Notes under the pieces: generated by a model
What the model was told of the DNA's origin: nothing
Database searches by the model: none
What the model saw: only the letters and a program-made list of their open reading frames with translations
Position numbers and translations under genes: made by a program
Shown here: piece by piece, positions 17,626 through 26,499 of the stretch
Position numbering within the stretch: position 1 is the first letter of the stretch
How the letters are laid out: the number at the start of each line of letters is the position of its first letter
Assembly (NCBI RefSeq): GCF_000721705.1
Contig: NZ_JOJL01000044.1
Coordinates: forward strand, 1 to 58,703
Length of the DNA stretch: 58,703 nt
Origin: Actinoplanes subtropicus
Lineage (GTDB): Bacteria > Actinomycetota > Actinomycetes > Mycobacteriales > Micromonosporaceae
Direction: 5' to 3'

Positions 17626-18042
17626 CCGCACAGCGTACGGCCTCGCCACGGCCCCAAACCCCCGAGGCGAGCAACAGCTCAACCCACACACAGGACGTCG
17701 CCCAAGGCGGCGCCGAACGCTGACCCCGTTCCGTCCCGCCGGCCCCGGTCCCGACCGCCCGCCTACCAAACGCCCGACCAGCGGTGGCGAGGAACCCCGC
17801 CGCTTCGTCAGCCCGGCGGTGCGTACCCGACGGCACCCGGCGCCAGAGCAACGACCGGCGCGATACCGCTGTGCGGCAGTCGTGCCCGTTTCCGATGTAC
17901 CACCCGGCGTGACGGCCAGGCCCTGCGTGAAAGGCGCGCGGGCCAAGCCGGATCGCCCGTCTCCGCAGCGCGGATCTTCAGCCCGCGCACCCGGAGACGG
18001 GTGCGCGGGCTCCCAACCCTCTCCAGGGACAGGAGCCACACG
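17626..18042. other. intergenic stretch, leader of the MoxR gene
   Basis: About 417 bases. Nothing codes convincingly. The distal end carries a 13-bp perfect hairpin (17981-18010) about 20 bases before the ribosome site of the MoxR gene. Confidence 0.45.
17981..18010 (+). promoter_or_regulatory. 13-bp hairpin with GAGA tetraloop in MoxR leader
   Basis: GCCCGCGCACCCG (17981-17993) pairs perfectly with CGGGTGCGCGGGC (17998-18010) around GAGA, a GNRA-type tetraloop. It is followed by TCCCAACCC, not a U-tract, and then AGGAG (18031-18035). Position and stability fit a leader element or attenuator for the MoxR/VWA operon, but a plain terminator of the helicase transcript is also possible. Confidence 0.55.
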
Positions 18043-19188
18043 ATGCACCCAGACCCCCACCCGGCTACCGGGAAGCAGCCAACCACCGGCGACGCCACCG
18101 ACCAGCCCACCACGGCCGGCCGCCGATCCGGGCACCTCTACCCCCTGGTCGCCAAGTACCTCGCCGACCACCCCGGCGAGCCGCTGTCGCCCGGTGAGAT
18201 CACCAAAGCGCTCGGCGTCCCCTCCTCCGGGGCGGTGTTCGAGGCGCTGAAACGGATGGCCGCCGCCGGGTACGCCACCCACCAGCCGAATCCGCACCGC
18301 TTCACCGTCACCCAGGCCGGCATCGACGCCGCAGGGGCGCTGCCGCCGCCCGCACCCCGGCCTGCCGGCAGCTCCGCGGCCCGCACCGGCCGGCGGCAGC
18401 CGGTGACCCGCCCGAACGGCGACCCGTACTTCCCCCGCAAACTGGCCGGCTCCACCGACGTCGACGTCCTGCGCAGGCTGCGCGACAAACGCATCCCGGT
18501 CCTGCTGTTCGGGCCGCCCGGCACCGGCAAGACCGCCGTTGCCGAAGCCGCCTTCGACGACCTGCTCACCGTGGCCGGGACCGGCGACACCATCGTCGAG
18601 GACTTCGTCGGCAACTTCATCCCGCTGCCCGACGGCGGCTACGAATACGTCTACGGCCCCCTCGTGACCGCGATGCGCGACGGCCGGGCGCTGCTGATCG
18701 ACGACGCCACCCTCATCCCGCCGAAGGTCCTCGCCGTGCTCTACCCGGCGATGGACGGCCGCGGCGTCATCACCCTGACCGGCTACCGCAACGAACGCGT
18801 CGAGGCCGCCGACGGCTTCTACATCCTCGCCGGCCACAACCCCGGCGTGCACGGCGCGATCCTGACCGAAGCCCTCGCCAGCCGCTTCGACGTGCACATC
18901 GAGGTCACCACCGACTTCGACCTCGCCCGCCACCTCGGTGTCCCCGCCGCCGCCGTCCAGGCCGCGATCCGGCTCAACGCCGACCTCGACGCCGGAAAGC
19001 TCAGCTGGGCACCGCAGCTACGCGAACTGCTCGGCTTCACCCGCGTCCGCAAAGCCCTCGGCCACAAGGCCGCCGTCGCGAACCTCGCCGGCCGCGCCCC
19101 CGAAGACGACCGGGCCGAGGTCATCGCCGCCCTGACCGCGCACTTCGGCACCGAGATCACCCCGCTGCGCGTCGGCCCCCAACGCTGA
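18043..19188 (+). CDS. MoxR/CbbQ-like AAA+ ATPase with N-terminal winged helix, 381 aa
   Basis: Chaperone-like AAA+ ATPase of the MoxR/CbbQ/dynein-like group, which remodels targets together with a VWA-domain partner. Walker A GPPGTGKT at 157-164, Walker B LLIDDA at 217-222 (Asp-Asp in place of the usual Asp-Glu), sensor-1 AGHNPG and an SRFD motif follow in order. Residues 29-92 form an extra N-terminal winged-helix-like domain (YLADHPGEPLSPGEITKALG, AVFEALKRMAAAGYA). Start ATG 18043 with AGGAG at 18031-18035. The VWA gene starts 24 bp after its stop, so they form an operon. Confidence 0.92.
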   Translation: MHPDPHPATGKQPTTGDATDQPTTAGRRSGHLYPLVAKYLADHPGEPLSPGEITKALGVPSSGAVFEALKRMAAAGYATHQPNPHRFTVTQAGIDAAGALPPPAPRPAGSSAARTGRRQPVTRPNGDPYFPRKLAGSTDVDVLRRLRDKRIPVLLFGPPGTGKTAVAEAAFDDLLTVAGTGDTIVEDFVGNFIPLPDGGYEYVYGPLVTAMRDGRALLIDDATLIPPKVLAVLYPAMDGRGVITLTGYRNERVEAADGFYILAGHNPGVHGAILTEALASRFDVHIEVTTDFDLARHLGVPAAAVQAAIRLNADLDAGKLSWAPQLRELLGFTRVRKALGHKAAVANLAGRAPEDDRAEVIAALTAHFGTEITPLRVGPQR

Positions 19189-19212
19189 CCCACTCACCCG
19201 GAAGGACTGCTC

Positions 19213-20811
19213 ATGACACATCCGGCTCACTTGCAGACCGGCCACCCCGACCTGACCAAGATCGATTCGGCCTGGGCCGCTTGGAACGAGGCCTGGACCC
19301 GACAGCTGGAGGTCCTCACCGACCAGCGCGGTTTGCGCGTGGTCGTCGCTCCCGGCGCCGGTGGCGGCGCACCCGCCTGCTTCTACCCCGACTACCGGCG
19401 CGTCGAGATCGACGCCGTCCACGTCGCCGACAACCCTGGGGTCACCGACCCGTCCAAGGCCCGCCACAAGGCGATCGTGGCGACCGGCTACGGCCTGCTC
19501 GTGCACGAAGCCGCCCACGCCGCCCACAGCCTGTGGAGAACTCCCGAGGACACCCCGCCGGTCGTCGCCGAGGTCGCCGGACAACTCGAGGAAGCCCGCG
19601 CCGAGTACCGGCAACGCGGCCGACGACGCGGCGACCGGCGGTGGATCCGCCACACCGTCACCACCCTCCTGCTCCCAGACACCGCCCGGGTCGACGACCT
19701 GTGGCACGCCGGACAACTCGCCGCGCTGCTGCTGGCTCGCGTCGACGCCCGCATCCTGACCAGCAAGGACGTCCGTAGCATCCGCGCCGCGGTCACGGCC
19801 GTCGCCGGCCGAAAACGCCTACGCCGGCTCCGCGAGCTCTGGCGGCAGGCGCTGGAATGCGCCGACCGCGACGCCGCCACCATGATCCAGATCGCGTGGC
19901 AGTGGTGCTACGCGCTGGACATCGATCCCGCCCGCCGGCCGGACGTGCCGCAGCCCGACCTCGGTGTGTTCGCCGGACGCCTCGCCGCCGCGCTCATCGA
20001 GTACCTGGCCGCCGCCCTCGGCATCACCCCTGCGGAACTGGTCGACTCGCAGATCGTCACCCGCCACGCCGCCCCGGCGACCTGGACGCGCCGCGAGCCC
20101 ACCGAAGTAGAGGCTGAGGCTGCCCGGCGCCTGGCCGCCCGGCTCCGGCAGGCCCGCACCCAGCACCGTGAGGCCGCCGTCGTGCCGGCGCCGGTGCCGC
20201 CCGGCCGGCTGCGTACACGGCAGGCCATCACCGCCGACGCACAGACGGCGGCCGGGATGATCCCTACCGCTCAACGCTGGCAGCGGCGCACGACCGTGCC
20301 ACCGCGCAAGCCGACCCTGCACCTGGCCGTCCTCGTCGACGTGTCGTTGTCCATGCGCAAGTACCAGAAGCCGTTGTCCACGGCCGGCTGGATCCTCGCC
20401 CACGGGGCTCGCCGCAACGAAGCCGTCACCACGACGATCGCGTTCGGGGACACGGCGACCCTGCTCGTGGCGCCGCGACAGCGTCCCGCGCAGGTCCTCG
20501 ACATGCAGGTCGGCGGCGGTACCACCGCGTTCTGCGAAGCGGTCAAACTCGCCGACCAGCTCCTCGACCTGCGCAAACGCCACACCGTCAGAATGGTCGC
20601 CGTCGTCTCGGACGGCGACCTGCCCGACAAACCCGCCGCCCAGAAACTGATCACCACCCTGCACCGGGCCGGCTGCGCCGTCCTCTGGCTGCGCCCCAAG
20701 GGCATCACCGGGCACACCTTCGCCGACACCACCACCATCCACGTCGCCGATCCCGTGCAGGCCGTCGATGAAATCTGCACCGCCGCCGTCACCGCGCTGG
20801 CTCACGCCTGA
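19213..20811 (+). CDS. VWA-domain protein with metallopeptidase-like N-terminus (DUF2201-like), 532 aa
   Basis: Partner of the AAA+ ATPase. Residues 96-104 contain LVHEAAHAA, an HExxH zinc signature (98-102), followed by a Glu-rich LEEARAEYR helix as in putative metallopeptidases of the DUF2201/CobT-VWA type. The C-terminal third is a von Willebrand A domain with the MIDAS motif DVSLS at 376-380, a metal-site Thr in GGGTTAF around 437-438, and VSDGDLPD. Start ATG 19213 after GGAAGGA. MoxR-VWA pairs are known chaperone modules that insert metals or remodel complexes; here the target is unknown. Confidence 0.9.
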   Translation: MTHPAHLQTGHPDLTKIDSAWAAWNEAWTRQLEVLTDQRGLRVVVAPGAGGGAPACFYPDYRRVEIDAVHVADNPGVTDPSKARHKAIVATGYGLLVHEAAHAAHSLWRTPEDTPPVVAEVAGQLEEARAEYRQRGRRRGDRRWIRHTVTTLLLPDTARVDDLWHAGQLAALLLARVDARILTSKDVRSIRAAVTAVAGRKRLRRLRELWRQALECADRDAATMIQIAWQWCYALDIDPARRPDVPQPDLGVFAGRLAAALIEYLAAALGITPAELVDSQIVTRHAAPATWTRREPTEVEAEAARRLAARLRQARTQHREAAVVPAPVPPGRLRTRQAITADAQTAAGMIPTAQRWQRRTTVPPRKPTLHLAVLVDVSLSMRKYQKPLSTAGWILAHGARRNEAVTTTIAFGDTATLLVAPRQRPAQVLDMQVGGGTTAFCEAVKLADQLLDLRKRHTVRMVAVVSDGDLPDKPAAQKLITTLHRAGCAVLWLRPKGITGHTFADTTTIHVADPVQAVDEICTAAVTALAHA

Positions 20812-21016
20812 CCCTGGCCGGCGACCCGCCCGGCACCTGGACGCAGAGAGCTGGACCCGCGTGCGGCGGCTCGCCGAGGCCCAGCCCGACCCCGAACACA
20901 GCGGCCCCTGTGTGATCTGGCGTCCTACCACCTCGGGCTCGACCCGCTCCGGCGGGTCGTGCTGCGGTGCGCTTTCTGCCCGGCACGGCGACCCAGCGCA
21001 CGGTAGTCTGCAGCGC

Positions 21017-21350
21017 ATGCCAGCTGACCACCGGCCTCCCGCCAATACACCCGATGACCCGGCCCTCAGCGATCGCGTGATCCGGTCCTGCATGGATCTC
21101 GGGCTCTTCGGCGCCGCAGCCCAACTGAGCTCCTTGGTCGCCCAAGCCGACCAGAACCATTGGACGTACAACGAGTTCCTCCTCGCGTTCCTCGAGGCGG
21201 AGATCAGTCATCGCCGCTCGAGCGAAGGCCCATCGCGGGTTTCCGTAGCCACATGGCCTATCCAGAGATCTCCGAGCCGCGTGCAGTAACAACCCGGATT
21301 CCATACGCCATCCGGCAACCGTTCACCGCGCCTCACGCGTCCCGCGGTCC
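21017..21350 (+). pseudogene. degenerate IstB-like (IS21 helper ATPase) N-terminal fragment
   Basis: Residues LGLFGAAAQLSSLVAQADQN and YNEFLLAFLEAEISHR resemble the N-terminal helices of IstB, the ATPase of IS21-type elements. The frame then drifts: after about 21217 the expected continuation (RRPIAGFRSHMAYPE, compare Arg-rich AGFP..KTLE in IstB) is in the next frame, so a frameshift is present, and the P-loop part is missing. It lies exactly between the accessory block and the metabolic locus, suggesting an old insertion. The end coordinate is approximate. Confidence 0.5.
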
Positions 21351-21539
21351 GGCTGTGCGCTGCGAGTCAGCCGTACCTGTTCTCGCCGTCGCCCTGATCC
21401 GATTCACCGACTACACCGGACCGGCCAGCCAGGGTGAACGGCCACGCCAACAAAGTGGTCATCCCAGCCCTGCTCAACCCATCCAATCATGATCAACAGG
21501 CTCGGCGTTGGCTCCAGGCGGTGGTGCGCCCTCGATCCT

Positions 21540-23876
21540 TCACCGTTCTGGATCCGATCTGCTGGTGGCGAGCTCATGTCGGTTGGCGGCGACCCAGCCC
21601 GCCAGTGCGGCCCGGTTGGCCAGCCCGAGTTTGGTGCTGATGTTGCTGATGTGGGTGTCGACGGTGCGCGGGCGGATCTGCAACGCGCTGGCTATTTCGC
21701 GGCTGATGCGTCCCTCAGCTACCAGGATGGCTATCTCTGCTTCCCGGGCAGTGAGGGTGGTGGCCGGTGATGCGCTGGCCCGCCGCGAGATGGCTTCACC
21801 CAGGGCGATCCGCAGGGCATGGCCGTTGTCCCGGGCGCCGGCAGCGAACACCTCTGCGGTGGTGACTTCGCCGAGAACGGCGACGATCTGGTTGTATGCC
21901 TGCTCGTCGCCGGCCGCTAGTGGGCGAAGCCCGGACAGGACGACCCCGAGCCGTTTCTGCCGTGCCGAGGCCGCACCGAGCAGCCAGGCCGCGCGGCGGG
22001 CCTCGTCTTCGGTGCTCGCGTCGACGGTGGCGGCGATGATCCTGGCACGTAGGTGGATGGACCAGGTCTGGCCCCACAGGTCGGTCATGTCGCGCTGCAG
22101 CCGCAGTGCGCGATCGATGCTCTCGGTTGCCGGCCCGTGCCGGCCGGCGCGGAGCGCGGCCAGTGCATGCGCCCACAGCGCCCAGGAGATCGCCCAGGGC
22201 GCGCCGGCTTGCTCGGCTTCCTCGAGGAGTTGCTGGCACGCGGCCTCGGCGGCGCCGATGTCGTCGGCGAACCCGGCGGCGATCGCCCACATCATCGTCG
22301 CCATGTGCCGGTCCCCGCGGTTGGCCTTGCCGGCGAAGAGGTCACGGGCGTCGGCGAGCCGGCCGATGGCCTCGCGGGATCCGTTGAGTAGGGCGGCGCT
22401 GCCTCCGGCGGCGAAGACCAGCGGCGCGATCGTCGGCAGGTCTCGCTTGGCCAGCAAGCTGCGTGCCTGATTGAGCAGGCGCTCGGCCTCCTCGTGTCGG
22501 CCCTGTGTGGCGGCGATCCAGGCGGCGGAAGCGAGGGTGGCGACCAGGTCGTACGTGTCCAGGTCGTTGCCGGTCTGGGTCTCGGACAAGGCGATGACCC
22601 GCTCCAGCCGGCGAACCAGGATGTCCAGGAAGCCCCAGAAGTGTGGGGCCCGGCTACGGGCCAGGTCGCGGGCGAGGGCCCGGGCGGCGGGAAGGTCACC
22701 CACGCCGATGCTGTGATCGATGGCTGCGAGGATGTCGGGCAGGTTGCGGCGTACGCGGGCCAGCACGATCAGCTCATCGGCGCCGAACCAGCGGGCCACG
22801 TCGCGGGCGAGCAGGTCGCGGTGGTAGTCGCGATGCCGGTCGCGGACGCGGCGGGTGCGGCCGGCCCGTTCGAGTTGGCCGAAGCCGTATTCGCGCAGCG
22901 TTTCGAGGAGCCGGAAGCGTGCCGGTTCGCCGTCTACACGGGTGAAGACACTTTTGTCGACCAGGCGTGTGACGGCGTCGACCACGTCGTTGGTGTCCAC
23001 GTCGGCGTCCGCGGCGACTGCTTCCGCGGCCACCATGGTGAAGGCCTCCGGGAAGACGGAGCAGGCGATCCAGACCGCCTGTTCGGCCGGTGTGCACAGC
23101 TCGTAGGACCACTCGACCACCGACTCCAGCCGGGCGTGCTGGCTATCGGCACTGTCCGCGCTGCTGGCGGCGCTGGCGTCGCTGAGCAGCGCGAAGCGGT
23201 CCGCGAGCCGCTCCTCGATCTCCCGGGTCGTGAGCGCTCCAGCTCGACCCGCCGCGAGTTCGATCGCGAGCGGGAGCCCGTCGAGGCGCTGGCACAGCGC
23301 CTCGATATCCGACAGCCGCAGGACATCGTGGCTGACTCCCACCTTGGCGGTGAGCTGCAGGAACAGCTGCACACTTTCGCTGAGGTTCAAGGGCGGTACC
23401 TTGACGACGCGCTCGCCGTCGACGCCGAGCCGTTCCCGGGATGCCGCGATGACCCGCAGCTGGGTCGTGGCCTGCAGCAGCGCGGTCGTCACGACGCGGA
23501 TCTCCGGGACGAGATGCTCGCAGGAATCCAGCACCAGCAAGGCCCGGCGATCCCGCAGATGGGTCAGGATGACTTCGAGCCCGGCGTCGCTGTGGTGTCG
23601 GATTCCCATGGCCAGCGCCATGTGCGCGTAGAGACCGGCGGTGGAGACCTCACCCCGGATCGTGCTGAAGTCGACCAGCCACGAACGGTCGGCAACGCCT
23701 CGCGGTAGCTGGTTGCCGGCCCGGATCGCCAGCCGGGTCTTGCCGACGCCCCCAGGGCCGGTCAAGGTCAGCAGCTGCACGTGCGGGACAAGGTGTGTGA
23801 TGGATTTGAGGAGATCGTGCCGGCCGACGAAGGTGCCGCGGTCGGGCGTCAGGTTGCCGCGCGGATCGGCGATCAT
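21540..23876 (-). CDS. LuxR-family STAND-type transcriptional regulator, 778 aa
   Basis: Large ATP-dependent activator. Residues 40-47 form a Walker A (GPGGVGKT) in an NB-ARC/AfsR-like ATPase; LLVLDSCEHLV is the Walker B region and a GLPLAIELAAGR motif follows. The middle (about 330-700) is a helical, TPR-like region. The last 71 residues (708-778) form a GerE/LuxR winged helix: LTAREAEIAILVAEGRIS, then TVDTHISNISTKLGL. It is transcribed divergently from the methyltransferase across a 163-bp interval with TACGT repeats, so it probably controls the 24-34 kb locus. Start ATG at 23874-23876. Confidence 0.92.
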   Translation of the reverse strand: MIADPRGNLTPDRGTFVGRHDLLKSITHLVPHVQLLTLTGPGGVGKTRLAIRAGNQLPRGVADRSWLVDFSTIRGEVSTAGLYAHMALAMGIRHHSDAGLEVILTHLRDRRALLVLDSCEHLVPEIRVVTTALLQATTQLRVIAASRERLGVDGERVVKVPPLNLSESVQLFLQLTAKVGVSHDVLRLSDIEALCQRLDGLPLAIELAAGRAGALTTREIEERLADRFALLSDASAASSADSADSQHARLESVVEWSYELCTPAEQAVWIACSVFPEAFTMVAAEAVAADADVDTNDVVDAVTRLVDKSVFTRVDGEPARFRLLETLREYGFGQLERAGRTRRVRDRHRDYHRDLLARDVARWFGADELIVLARVRRNLPDILAAIDHSIGVGDLPAARALARDLARSRAPHFWGFLDILVRRLERVIALSETQTGNDLDTYDLVATLASAAWIAATQGRHEEAERLLNQARSLLAKRDLPTIAPLVFAAGGSAALLNGSREAIGRLADARDLFAGKANRGDRHMATMMWAIAAGFADDIGAAEAACQQLLEEAEQAGAPWAISWALWAHALAALRAGRHGPATESIDRALRLQRDMTDLWGQTWSIHLRARIIAATVDASTEDEARRAAWLLGAASARQKRLGVVLSGLRPLAAGDEQAYNQIVAVLGEVTTAEVFAAGARDNGHALRIALGEAISRRASASPATTLTAREAEIAILVAEGRISREIASALQIRPRTVDTHISNISTKLGLANRAALAGWVAANRHELATSRSDPER

Positions 23877-23896
23877 CGCTGCACGATACCGCGAAT

Positions 23897-23970
23897 TACG
23901 TAGACCCTTCAGCGCCTTTTACGTGAATGCGCCGATGTGGATGGCACGGTCCCCGGGCAACACTACGTGA
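23897..23970. promoter_or_regulatory. divergent promoter interval with three TACGT direct repeats
   Basis: Between the regulator and the methyltransferase, TACGTAG (23897), TACGTGA (23920) and TACGTGA (23964) occur at spacings of 23 and 44 bases, roughly two and four helical turns. This phasing fits operator sites for the LuxR-type regulator or another factor. Inferred from pattern only. Confidence 0.45.
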
Positions 23971-24039
23971 CCTCGGGGGAGTGCTCGTGCGCTCCGCCGC
24001 TGGCCGAATCGTCACACGGGCCCGGGAGGGGAAGGCGCG

Positions 24040-24987
24040 ATGACTGCAACGGACGAGTCGCACGAGGCAAAGGTCGCCAATTTCTACGACGAGGACACCG
24101 GGGAGGGCGCCGGCCTGGCGTACACGCGGTTGATGGGGCAGGTGTGGCATCACGGCGACGCTCAGGTGGAGAAGGCCGGTGGCTCGCTGCAGGAGGCGGC
24201 CGAGGCGATGCAACGCCGGCTCCTGCGGTATGCGCAGGTGGGGCCGGGCGATCGCGTGCTCGACTTCGGAAGCGGTCCGGGCGGAGCCTCGGTCGCAATG
24301 GCCGCGATATCCGGGGCTGTCTTCGTCGGGGTGTCCAACACGGAGTCGTTGTCGCGGCGTGCCCGCCGCTTCGCTGCCGATCGGGCGATGAGCGACCGGG
24401 CGACCTTCCTGACCATTGGTGATCTTGACTATCGGACTCTCCAGGCGTGGCCGGATGGCAGCTTCGACGCGGTGATGTTCCTGGAGAGCGTTTGCCATCT
24501 GCCGGACAAACAGGCGTTTTTTCACGCCGCCCACCGGGTGTTGCGCCCCGGTGGCAAGTTGGTCGGACTGGACTGGGTGCAACGGCCGTGGGGCGACTAC
24601 CAGACCGCCGAGCAGCGCGCGCCGATCATCGGACCGGTCTGCGAGTACATCCGGCTCGCCGGGCTGGGCACGGTGCGGCAGTACGCGCAGATGATGCAGG
24701 TGGCCGGTTTCGAGGTCGAGGTCGCCGCCGACGAGTTCGAGGGTGAATTGTGCTGGGGCTCGACCCCGCCGGACGACCAGCAAGGGTGGCTGAGGTACGG
24801 GCCGTCCGGGAATCTCTTCCATGACGGCAAGCAGGCCCTCGATCGGGCTCGCGGCGCAGGCGTGTTCTCGGTCGCCTGGTGGGCTGCCACCCGCCGGGCG
24901 GCCGTCAAGGTCGAGTCGCAGCAGGGAAGCCTGGGTTCCTTGACCGTGGAAAATCCTTCTGCCGCCGCCGTTCCCGGCCGGCGCTGA
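24040..24987 (+). CDS. SAM-dependent methyltransferase, 315 aa
   Basis: Class I methyltransferase: motif I VLDFGSGPGG at residues 73-82, an Asp-rich loop, LESVCHLPDK, and a post-motif III HRVLRPGGKLVGLDW. The order and the aromatic N-terminal segment (FYDEDTGEG, QVWHHGD) recall the sterol/geranyl-diphosphate C-methyltransferase group, so a C-methyl transfer is possible, but the substrate is unknown. Very strong ribosome site (GGGAGGGGAAGG) before ATG 24040. Followed after 78 bp by the flavoprotein monooxygenase, so it is probably part of the same small biosynthetic locus. Confidence 0.85.
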   Translation: MTATDESHEAKVANFYDEDTGEGAGLAYTRLMGQVWHHGDAQVEKAGGSLQEAAEAMQRRLLRYAQVGPGDRVLDFGSGPGGASVAMAAISGAVFVGVSNTESLSRRARRFAADRAMSDRATFLTIGDLDYRTLQAWPDGSFDAVMFLESVCHLPDKQAFFHAAHRVLRPGGKLVGLDWVQRPWGDYQTAEQRAPIIGPVCEYIRLAGLGTVRQYAQMMQVAGFEVEVAADEFEGELCWGSTPPDDQQGWLRYGPSGNLFHDGKQALDRARGAGVFSVAWWAATRRAAVKVESQQGSLGSLTVENPSAAAVPGRR

Positions 24988-25065
24988 CTGACCTGCCCCG
25001 TGTCCCCGGCCAGGCGATTCCGGCCGGGGACATGATCCCGGCCTACCCCCGTTTGAGGAGGCATG

Positions 25066-26331
25066 ATGCGCAGGATTCTCATCGTTGGCGCCGGCCAGGC
25101 CGGCCTCCAACTGGCCCTCAGCCTGCACGCTGAGGACATCAACGTGACCCTCATATCAGCTCGCACCCCAGACGAGATCCGCAACGGGTGGCCGCTGTCC
25201 ACCCAGGCGATGTTCGAGCCCGCCCTCGCGCTCGAACGGGCGTACCGCCTGAACCTGTGGGAGTCGCAGACCCCACCCCTGGCCGGGCTGCACATGACGC
25301 TGCGCCAGCCAGGAGAACCAGCCACCGTGCACATCCGCGCACCGCTGGAGTCCCCTGGCCGCTCGACCGACCAGCGCGTCAAGATGGCCGGCTGGCTGCA
25401 ACTGTGCCAGGAACGGGGCGTCAACGTCCGCTACCGGGCAGTCAACGCACATGATCTCGCCAGGCTGGCCCGATCGGGCGACTACGACCTGACGGTGGTC
25501 GCGGCCGGCAAGGGAGAATTCGCGCGCCTGTTTGAGCGAGACCCGGCCCGTTCCCCCTTCACGGAGCCGCAGCGCGCCCTGGCCGCCGTCTACGTGCACG
25601 GCCTGCAACCCGACCCCGGCTGGCCGGACAGTCATGTCGCCAGCCACACGGTCACGGGGCTCGGGGAGTTGTTCCTCATCCCGGCCCTGGCCGCGGCGGG
25701 ACCCTGCGACATCCTGTTCTGGAGCGCCGTGCCCGGCTCCCCGCTCGACCAATGGGCGGCCGAACCAGGCCAGCTCGACCCAAGCACCCATCTGGCCCGC
25801 ACCCTGGCCTTGATCCGCACATATCTACCGGATGTCTACCAGCAGCGCTGCACCACGGTGGAGCTCGCTGACGCCCGGGCCAGCCTGCACGGCCGCTACG
25901 TCCCCACCGTCCGCCGACCGGTCGCCGCGCTTCCGGGCGGCGGCTTCGCGCTGGGCATCGGTGACGTCATCCTCGCCAACGACCCCGCGACCGGCCAAGG
26001 AGCCAACACGGCGGCGCGCGCCGCCGCCCACTACCTGCACGCGATCGTCGGCCGCGGCGAGCAGCCGTTCGACGCAGCCTGGGCGGCCGAGACAGCCGAA
26101 GCGTTTTGGACCTCCCACGGCCGGTCGGTCACCAACTGGACGAACCTCATGCTGCGCCCCACACCGCACGTTCAGCACCTGCTGCACGCAGCCGCCCAGA
26201 ATCCGGCAACCGCACGGCGCCTGGCCGCAGGCTTCGCCGACCCTGTCACCCTCGACGACTGGTTCACCACCCCCGGCCCCGCCCACCACTACCTTGCATC
26301 CCTGCCCGGCCGACCGGTGACCTGCCCATGA
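25066..26331 (+). CDS. styrene/indole monooxygenase-like FAD enzyme, 421 aa
   Basis: Group E flavoprotein monooxygenase resembling the StyA component of styrene monooxygenase: N-terminal FAD site RILIVGAGQAG, WPLSTQAMFEPAL, a VVAAGKGEFARLF segment in the usual second-strand place, and GVxxAxDPATGQG-like (LANDPATGQGANTAAR) near the C-terminus. Epoxidation or oxidation of an aromatic or olefinic substrate is the expected chemistry; a partner flavin reductase (StyB) is not in the window. The AGGAGG (25056-25061) fits ATG 25066 better than ATG 25063. It lies between the methyltransferase and the XRE regulator. Confidence 0.85.
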   Translation: MRRILIVGAGQAGLQLALSLHAEDINVTLISARTPDEIRNGWPLSTQAMFEPALALERAYRLNLWESQTPPLAGLHMTLRQPGEPATVHIRAPLESPGRSTDQRVKMAGWLQLCQERGVNVRYRAVNAHDLARLARSGDYDLTVVAAGKGEFARLFERDPARSPFTEPQRALAAVYVHGLQPDPGWPDSHVASHTVTGLGELFLIPALAAAGPCDILFWSAVPGSPLDQWAAEPGQLDPSTHLARTLALIRTYLPDVYQQRCTTVELADARASLHGRYVPTVRRPVAALPGGGFALGIGDVILANDPATGQGANTAARAAAHYLHAIVGRGEQPFDAAWAAETAEAFWTSHGRSVTNWTNLMLRPTPHVQHLLHAAAQNPATARRLAAGFADPVTLDDWFTTPGPAHHYLASLPGRPVTCP

Positions 26332-26499
26332 GCGCGGCAGCATGCCCGCTATCGCCAGCAGCCAGGCGCAAATACGCACGGCAAAAGACCGCCACAGCAA
26401 TCCCCCATAAACCAGATCAGACGCAATACCGGCGGACCAAACGGGACCACGCGAGACAAGCGCGTAGCCCATCGCCGCCGAACACGAGAAGGAGCTGCC

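Noticed and set aside
16636..18933. 765-aa minus-strand frame
   Set aside because: Runs antisense to both the helicase and the MoxR ATPase, whose motifs are beyond doubt.
20861..21007. possible frameshifted fragment (LAEAQPDPEHSGP then CDLASYHLGLDPLRRVVLRC)
   Set aside because: The second part reads like protein and ends at TAG before 21010, but no start or family could be supported, so it was not listed as a gene.
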